From IMG/VR virus record IMGVR_UViG_3300010392_001047, positions 1-21,317 of that record: a stretch of DNA of 21,317 nucleotides; one strand, written 5' to 3'. Under the pieces are notes generated by a model. It was not told the DNA's origin. It searched no databases and saw nothing but the letters and a program-made list of their open reading frames with translations. Shown here piece after piece: positions 16,753-21,317 of this stretch (its first letter is position 1; the number at the start of each line of letters is the position of its first letter). The translations under genes and the position numbers were made by a program. The stretch comes from a virus.

Positions 16753-18132
16753 ATGTCAAAAGAAAAGAATTTTGGTTACCTCGGTAATACATTTCAATTA
16801 CAAATACTTAACAATATTATCCTTTATAAGGATTTCGCAAGTTCTATTGTAGATGTGTTGGAACCTAAGTACTTTGACAATCAATATTTTAGGTTAATCA
16901 TGCAGATGACCAAGGAGTATTATCACAAATATGAACACGCTCCTTCATTCTCAACACTTGAACAAATCACTAAGTCTGAGGTAACATCACCTATGGCCCA
17001 AAAAATGGTCTTAGATATGATAACTCAGGTGGTTGATGCCCCTGATGATGGGTATCAATATGTTCAAGAAAAGGCGTTAAAGTTCTGTAAACAACAAGAA
17101 TTACAGAAGGTAATGACTAAAGCACAAAAGATTATCGATAAAGGTGATTTTGAATCTTATGACCATTTAGAAGAAATGGTAAGAGAAGCTTTACAAGTTG
17201 GAGAAGTTGATACGGGAACTGCGGACGTTTTTTTTAATTTAGATGAGGTTTTGGATGATGATTTTAGACATCCAATTCCTATCGGTATAACAGGTATTGA
17301 TAACCTACTAAAAGGTGGGTTGGCTAAGGGCGAAATTGGAGTCATTTTAGCTCCGACAGGTGTGGGTAAAACTACAGTACTCAGTAAAATTGCTAATAAC
17401 GCATTTAACTTAGGTTATAATGTTTTACAGATATTTTTTGAAGACAACCCTAAGATTATACAAAGAAAACATTTCACTATGTGGACAAAAATTGCACCAG
17501 ATAATTTGTCATTACAGAGAGAAGAGGTTTTAGAAAGGGTTAGACAAATTAAAGAAAATGCACCTAACAGACTTATACTAAAAAAGTTACCTTCAGATAC
17601 GTTAACGATGAATCAGATAAAGAATCAAATGCGTAAAATGATTGCTGAAGGGATTAAAATAGATTTAGTCGTAGTTGATTATATTGATTGTATCGTTCCA
17701 GATAAGAATTTAGGGGACGAATGGAAAAGTGAAGGTTCGGTTATGAGAGGATTTGAATCAATGTGTCATGAATTAGATATTGCGGGTTGGACGGCAACTC
17801 AAGGGAATCGTTCTTCAATATCTTCTGAAGTTGTAACCACGGACCAAATGGGTGGGTCAATCAAAAAAGCCCAAGTAGGTCACGTTATTATTTCTGTTGC
17901 TAAATCCCTACAACAGAAAGAAATGAATTTAGCGACAATAGCCATTACCAAGTCAAGAATTGGTAAAGATGGTATTGTATTTGAAAATTGCAAATTCGAT
18001 AACGAAATGATAGAAATTGATACGGATAGTAGTGTAACCTTCTTAGGTATGGAAGAACAAAAAGAAGAAAAAAACAAAGTACGTATTCAAGAACTACTAC
18101 AAAAGAGAAAACAAAGGGAAAGTAAAATATAA
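16753..18132 (+). CDS. 41: Replicative DNA helicase, gp41/DnaB-like
   Basis: This is a hexameric 5'-3' helicase with the DnaB/gp41 layout, 459 residues (T4 gp41 is ~475). The N-terminal helical domain (residues 1-~150) contains YLGNTFQLQILNNIILYKDFA and PKYFDNQYFRLI, typical of the family. A linker leads to the RecA-like core that starts at PIPIGITGIDNLLKGGL (174-190). Walker A is APTGVGKTT (200-208). FFEDNP (228-233) holds the catalytic glutamate, and Walker B is LVVVDYID (305-312). ATQGNR (348-353) fits motif H3, and AITKSRIGKDG (397-407) contains the likely arginine finger. The last ~35 residues are Lys/Glu-rich. The ATG at 16753 follows an A-rich leader. It lies after the 154-residue gene and before nrdB, in line with T4-type replisomes. 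No primase domain is fused, so a separate primase must lie outside the window. Confidence 0.9.
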   Translation: MSKEKNFGYLGNTFQLQILNNIILYKDFASSIVDVLEPKYFDNQYFRLIMQMTKEYYHKYEHAPSFSTLEQITKSEVTSPMAQKMVLDMITQVVDAPDDGYQYVQEKALKFCKQQELQKVMTKAQKIIDKGDFESYDHLEEMVREALQVGEVDTGTADVFFNLDEVLDDDFRHPIPIGITGIDNLLKGGLAKGEIGVILAPTGVGKTTVLSKIANNAFNLGYNVLQIFFEDNPKIIQRKHFTMWTKIAPDNLSLQREEVLERVRQIKENAPNRLILKKLPSDTLTMNQIKNQMRKMIAEGIKIDLVVVDYIDCIVPDKNLGDEWKSEGSVMRGFESMCHELDIAGWTATQGNRSSISSEVVTTDQMGGSIKKAQVGHVIISVAKSLQQKEMNLATIAITKSRIGKDGIVFENCKFDNEMIEIDTDSSVTFLGMEEQKEEKNKVRIQELLQKRKQRESKI

Positions 18133-18136
18133 AATT

Positions 18137-18151
18137 TTTTAAAAACAATAA
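18137..18151 (+). repeat. 15-base leader repeat, copy 1 (before nrdB)
   Basis: TTTTAAAAACAATAA here recurs exactly at 19430-19444 in front of nrdA. Both copies lie within 15 bases of the start codon and replace a Shine-Dalgarno sequence with an A-rich leader. Confidence 0.6.
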
Positions 18152-18154
18152 TAT

Positions 18155-19435
18155 ATGGACAATCTAATTGATAGTGTCAGTAAAGACATTCGTTATGTAA
18201 TAAAGAGAAGTGGAGATAAGGTAGTTTTTAAATCTGAAAAGATTGAAATGGCTATTTTAAACGCGATGAAAAGTATAGATAAAGTAGACGAGAGTATGGC
18301 TGAAAAAATTGCTAGACTCACAACTAAAAGCCTTTTCAGGGGTAATAAAGAAAGAGTTCCTAATGTGGATGAGATTCATGATATGGTAGAGAATAAATTG
18401 ATGGATAACGGGTTAAATGATGTGGCAAAGGAATACATTATTTATCGCTCTAAAAATCGACCTAACATTTTTTCAAAAAGAACTAATCTTAAACCTTACG
18501 AGTACCCAAACTTAAATGAATATGTGGACGCAATTAGACACTCCTATTGGGTACACACAGAATTTAACTATACGTCTGATATCCAAGACTATAAAGTACA
18601 TTTAAATGAAAAAGAAAAATCGGCAGTTGAAAGAGCAATGTTAGCGATTTCACAAATTGAAGTGGCGGTTAAATCATTTTGGGGTGACATTTATAAAAGA
18701 ATGCCGAAACCTGAAATTGGTAATGTAGGGGCTACGTTTGCTGAATCGGAAGTGAGACATGCGGACGCTTACTCACACCTAATTCAATTACTAGGTCTTA
18801 ATGGGGAATTTGAAAATTTGTTAGAGGTTCCACAAGTGAGAAGAAGAATTAAATACTTAGAAAAGGCTATCTCAAACTCTAAATCAGTCGATGATAAAGA
18901 ATACTTTGAGTCTATAGTGTTATTCTCAATGTTTGTTGAAAACGTATCACTATTTTCACAATTTTTAGTTATTATGTCATTTAATAAACATAAAAATAAA
19001 TTAAAAGGTATTAGTAACGCAGTTGAGGCAACATCTAAAGAAGAGAATATCCATGCGGAATTTGGGTTTGAATTAGTTAATTTAATCAAAAAAGAAAACC
19101 CTGATTGGTGGACACCACAATTAGTTGAAGATTTAGTTATCGCAACTAAAGAGGCTTATGAAGCGGAGACTGAAGTAGTTAATTGGATTTTCGAAAAAGG
19201 TGATTTAGAATTTTTAACTAAAAAACAAACAATGGAGTTCATTAAACATAGATTTAACGTATCTTTGAATTCTATAGGTGTTGATAGTATTTTTGAAATT
19301 AATCAAACACTATTGGAAACCACAGAATGGTTTGATGATGAAATTCTAACTACAAAACATACTGACTTTTTTAATAAAAGAAGTATTAATTACAGTAAAA
19401 AGCAGAAATCGATAACATCTAACGATTTATTTTAA
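18155..19435 (+). CDS. nrdB: Class I ribonucleotide reductase small subunit with N-terminal ATP-cone
   Basis: This is the radical-generating subunit that works with NrdA to make dNTPs. It is 426 residues, about 50 to 100 more than a usual NrdB/NrdF. The extra part, residues ~12-107, is an ATP-cone: YVIKRSGDKVVFKSEKIEMAI, then VPNVDEIHDMVENKLM, then VAKEYIIYRSKN. The ferritin-like core follows. Its metal ligands are visible as E169 (Asp in E. coli), E199 and H202 in ESEVRH, E262, and E297 with H300 in EENIH. Y206 occupies the radical tyrosine position (E-x2-H-x3-Y). The C-terminus ITSNDLF would be the tail that binds NrdA. ATP-cone NrdB proteins have been described from Bacteroidota such as Leeuwenhoekiella. 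Which metal pair it uses cannot be read from sequence alone. It is followed 21 bases later by nrdA, so the two are co-transcribed. Confidence 0.9.
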   Translation: MDNLIDSVSKDIRYVIKRSGDKVVFKSEKIEMAILNAMKSIDKVDESMAEKIARLTTKSLFRGNKERVPNVDEIHDMVENKLMDNGLNDVAKEYIIYRSKNRPNIFSKRTNLKPYEYPNLNEYVDAIRHSYWVHTEFNYTSDIQDYKVHLNEKEKSAVERAMLAISQIEVAVKSFWGDIYKRMPKPEIGNVGATFAESEVRHADAYSHLIQLLGLNGEFENLLEVPQVRRRIKYLEKAISNSKSVDDKEYFESIVLFSMFVENVSLFSQFLVIMSFNKHKNKLKGISNAVEATSKEENIHAEFGFELVNLIKKENPDWWTPQLVEDLVIATKEAYEAETEVVNWIFEKGDLEFLTKKQTMEFIKHRFNVSLNSIGVDSIFEINQTLLETTEWFDDEILTTKHTDFFNKRSINYSKKQKSITSNDLF

Positions 19436-19444
19436 AAACAATAA
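19430..19444 (+). repeat. 15-base leader repeat, copy 2 (before nrdA)
   Basis: This exact copy of TTTTAAAAACAATAA at 18137-18151 overlaps the nrdB stop codon and lies 12 bases before the nrdA ATG. Confidence 0.6.
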
Positions 19445-19456
19445 CAAAATAATAAT

Positions 19457-21163
19457 ATGAAAAATAGAAAACCATTTAATTGGATTAATGAAGAATCAGT
19501 TACGTTTCTTCGTAGAGGTTATTTGAGTGAGGGTGAGGAACCTTTAGATAGAATAAAAACAATTGCGGAACATGCAGAAAAACTATTAGGTAAAGAAGGG
19601 TTCGCCGATAAATTTTACGACTATATGAGTAAAGGGTGGTATTCACTATCATCACCAGTATGGGCAAATTTTGGTAAAGAAAGAGGGTTACCTGTTAGTT
19701 GTTTTGGTTCTAATGTCAGTGATAGTATAGAGTCAATTCTATTTACTCAGGCTGAGGTTGGTGAGATGAGTAAAATGGGTGGAGGTACTTCAGGGTATTT
19801 CGGTAACATTCGTGGTCGTGGAGCTAAGATAACTGATAACGGACATGCTCCAGGAGCGGTCCACTTTATGAATCTTTTTCAAAGTGTCGTAGATAATATT
19901 TCACAAGGGGCGACACGTAGAGGTAGATTCTCACCTTACTTACCTGTTGAACATCCAGACATTATGGAGTTTTTAGAGATTGGTACAGAAGGTGCTTCAA
20001 TCCAAGATTTGACACACGCAGTGACGGTAACCGATAAGTTCATGCAAGAGATGATTGCCGGTGATGATGATAAAAGAAAAGTATGGGCAAAAGTAATCCA
20101 AAGAAGAGGTGAAATAGGTTATCCATATATCATGTTCCATGACACGATGAATAATAACGCACCTAAAGTTTACCAAGATAAAGGGGCTAAAATTTATAAT
20201 TCCAATCTTTGTTCTGAAATAGCTCTACACAATTCTGAAGACGAATCATTTGTTTGTGTATTATCTTCAATGAATGTATTACACTATGATGAGTGGAAAG
20301 ACACCGATGCTGTTGAAACTATGGTTTATTTCTTAGATGCGGTAGTCACTGAGTATTGTAATAAATTAGAAGAATTAAGAGACAATGGTACCAGAGAAGG
20401 TAAAATGGCGTTTCTTTATATGGAAAAGGCTTATAACTTTGCTAAGAGACAAAGGGCACTTGGTTTAGGTGTTTTAGGTTGGCACTCACTTTTACAATCA
20501 AAAGGGTTGGCTTTTGATACAAGAGAAACTGCTAAACTTAACGTTGAGGTATTTAAAACTATTAAAGATAAATCGTATAAGGCATCAGAGGAGTTAGCTG
20601 AAATATTTGGGGAACCTGAATATCTAAAAGGTTATGGTAGACGAAACGTAACACTTAATGCAGTTGCTCCGACTACTTCATCGGCGTTTATTCTTGGTCA
20701 GGTATCACAATCTATTGAACCTATTTGGTCTAACTGTTATGTTAAGGATGTTGCTAAAATGAAGGTAACTATAAAAAATCCAGTGTTAAAAGAATTGTTA
20801 GAGTCTATGGGTCGAGATAACAAAGAGACTTGGGATAGTATAAAAAAGGGAGATGGTTCGGTACAACATTTAGATTTTTTAAGTGACGAACAAAAAGATG
20901 TTTTTAGAACATTTGCAGAAATTAATCAGTCATCAATTATTAATCAAGCGGCAATAAGACAGGATTATATAGACCAATCACAGTCATTAAATCTAATGGT
21001 TTCACCTGAAATGCCGACTAAAGATGTAAATAAGTTACTTATTGACTCATGGAAGTTAGGGGTAAAAACACTATATTATCAACATTCAATGAACTCAGCA
21101 CAAGCATTTGCTAGAAAAAAATTAAATTTAAATGATTTACAATGTGTTGCATGTGAAGGTTAA
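19457..21163 (+). CDS. nrdA: Class I ribonucleotide reductase large subunit lacking an ATP-cone
   Basis: This is the catalytic subunit, which reduces ribonucleotides with a radical from NrdB. It is 568 residues, compared with ~760 for E. coli NrdA, and starts directly in the core with no N-terminal cone. Active-site motifs are present: C82 in VSCFGSN (redox Cys), NLCSEIAL with N250, C252 and E254 (substrate site and thiyl radical Cys), C267 in FVCVLSS (second redox Cys), PTTSSA (405-410), and the tyrosine pair Y540 and Y541 in LYYQHS (radical pathway). The tail ends QCVACEG, with C563 and C566 as the likely thioredoxin-facing pair. GGGTSGYFGNIRGRGA (108-123) is a typical core loop. It follows nrdB after 21 bases with the same A-rich leader and is followed by a strong terminator. 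Overall activity control is presumably supplied by the cone on NrdB. Confidence 0.93.
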   Translation: MKNRKPFNWINEESVTFLRRGYLSEGEEPLDRIKTIAEHAEKLLGKEGFADKFYDYMSKGWYSLSSPVWANFGKERGLPVSCFGSNVSDSIESILFTQAEVGEMSKMGGGTSGYFGNIRGRGAKITDNGHAPGAVHFMNLFQSVVDNISQGATRRGRFSPYLPVEHPDIMEFLEIGTEGASIQDLTHAVTVTDKFMQEMIAGDDDKRKVWAKVIQRRGEIGYPYIMFHDTMNNNAPKVYQDKGAKIYNSNLCSEIALHNSEDESFVCVLSSMNVLHYDEWKDTDAVETMVYFLDAVVTEYCNKLEELRDNGTREGKMAFLYMEKAYNFAKRQRALGLGVLGWHSLLQSKGLAFDTRETAKLNVEVFKTIKDKSYKASEELAEIFGEPEYLKGYGRRNVTLNAVAPTTSSAFILGQVSQSIEPIWSNCYVKDVAKMKVTIKNPVLKELLESMGRDNKETWDSIKKGDGSVQHLDFLSDEQKDVFRTFAEINQSSIINQAAIRQDYIDQSQSLNLMVSPEMPTKDVNKLLIDSWKLGVKTLYYQHSMNSAQAFARKKLNLNDLQCVACEG

Positions 21164-21188
21164 GGGATAAAATATAGGGATATTGTAT

Positions 21189-21220
21189 AAAAAGGTTGGA
21201 TTCGTCTAACCTTTTTTCTT
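21189..21220 (+). terminator. Strong intrinsic terminator after nrdA with a UUCG loop
   Basis: AAAAAGGTTGGA (21189-21200) and TCTAACCTTTTT (21205-21216) pair, including one G-U, around a TTCG tetraloop, followed by TCTTTT. It ends the replication/nucleotide block 26 bases after the nrdA stop codon and separates it from the next structural gene. Confidence 0.85.
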
Positions 21221-21247
21221 TTATATTTAGATAAAATAATCTGTGTT

Positions 21248-21255
21248 TATATTTA
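21248..21255 (+). promoter_or_regulatory. Weak late-promoter-like motif before the gp25-like gene
   Basis: TATATTTA matches the TATAAATA octamer at six of eight positions. It lies six bases before the start codon, almost the same spacing as the exact octamer before the 74-residue gene. In such AT-rich DNA this is suggestive only. Confidence 0.2.
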
Positions 21256-21261
21256 TGAAAT

Positions 21262-21317
21262 ATGGCAGACGGTAAAACATACGGAGTATTTTTTCCTTTT
21301 AGAGATAGTTTACAAGG
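21262..21317 (+). CDS. 25: Start of a gp25-like baseplate wedge protein (3'-partial)
   Basis: Only 18 codons are visible before the window ends, reading MADGKTYGVFFPFRDSLQ. The pattern G-x-x-FPF-R-D-S near the N-terminus is typical of gp25/GPW-type baseplate wedge proteins, in which the conserved core begins with 'FPF..S..G.'. The gene begins 42 bases after a terminator and would mark the return to structural genes. The assignment rests on a very short segment, so an unrelated structural protein remains possible. Confidence 0.5.
   Translation, partial: MADGKTYGVFFPFRDSLQ

Noticed and set aside
18784-19089. 101-codon minus-strand open frame inside nrdB
   Set aside because: Lies wholly within a clear ferritin-like NrdB core on the + strand; no independent support.
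1-21317. Prophage, IS element, CRISPR array or tRNA genes
   Set aside because: No integrase, transposase, att-like repeats, regular spacer array or tRNA cloverleaf seen on reading both strands.

Overview
The window looks like part of a T4-like (myovirus) phage genome, or a phage contig, whose host is probably a member of the Bacteroidota. Every credible gene is on the + strand, genes are tightly packed, the DNA is AT-rich, and there are no tRNA, rRNA, IS or CRISPR features. Start codons follow A/T-rich leaders without a Shine-Dalgarno sequence, which is typical of Bacteroidota. A ribonucleotide reductase small subunit carrying an N-terminal ATP-cone, an architecture described from marine Flavobacteriia, points the same way.

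Layout. (1) 1-12.25 kb is a late structural (baseplate/tail) module. It holds the C-terminus of a low-complexity tail protein, a 1594-residue virion protein with an embedded OmpA-like domain, a gp53-like baseplate wedge protein with a LysM-like fold, and a ~2205-residue protein whose C-terminal part looks like a baseplate hub followed by a putative cell-wall-cleaving domain. (2) 12.3-13.15 kb holds two small uncharacterised genes, preceded by an exact T4-type late promoter motif (TATAAATA) and closed by a strong terminator. (3) 13.3-21.16 kb is a replication and nucleotide module: gp32-like single-strand binding protein, hairpin, UvsX/RecA-like recombinase, FEN-type 5' nuclease (T4 RNase H-like), an uncharacterised 154-residue protein, gp41/DnaB-like helicase, and NrdB and NrdA. 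(4) After a second strong terminator a new structural gene begins, whose first 18 residues look like the gp25 baseplate wedge protein.

How it fits together: the first block builds the injection baseplate and contains two possible cell-wall-interacting domains (OmpA-like and muralytic). The second block supplies the core of a T4-type replisome and recombination system plus deoxynucleotides. The two blocks are separated by terminators, and the replication block sits between baseplate genes.

Most notable observations: I find no GATC in the whole 21.3 kb on direct reading; the ATP-cone is on NrdB and not on NrdA; the gp32-like protein has lost the zinc-binding cysteines and ends in a bacterial-SSB-like DLPF tip; and two very large multidomain baseplate proteins carry domains aimed at the envelope. 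All functional calls are from motif recognition by eye, with no database search.
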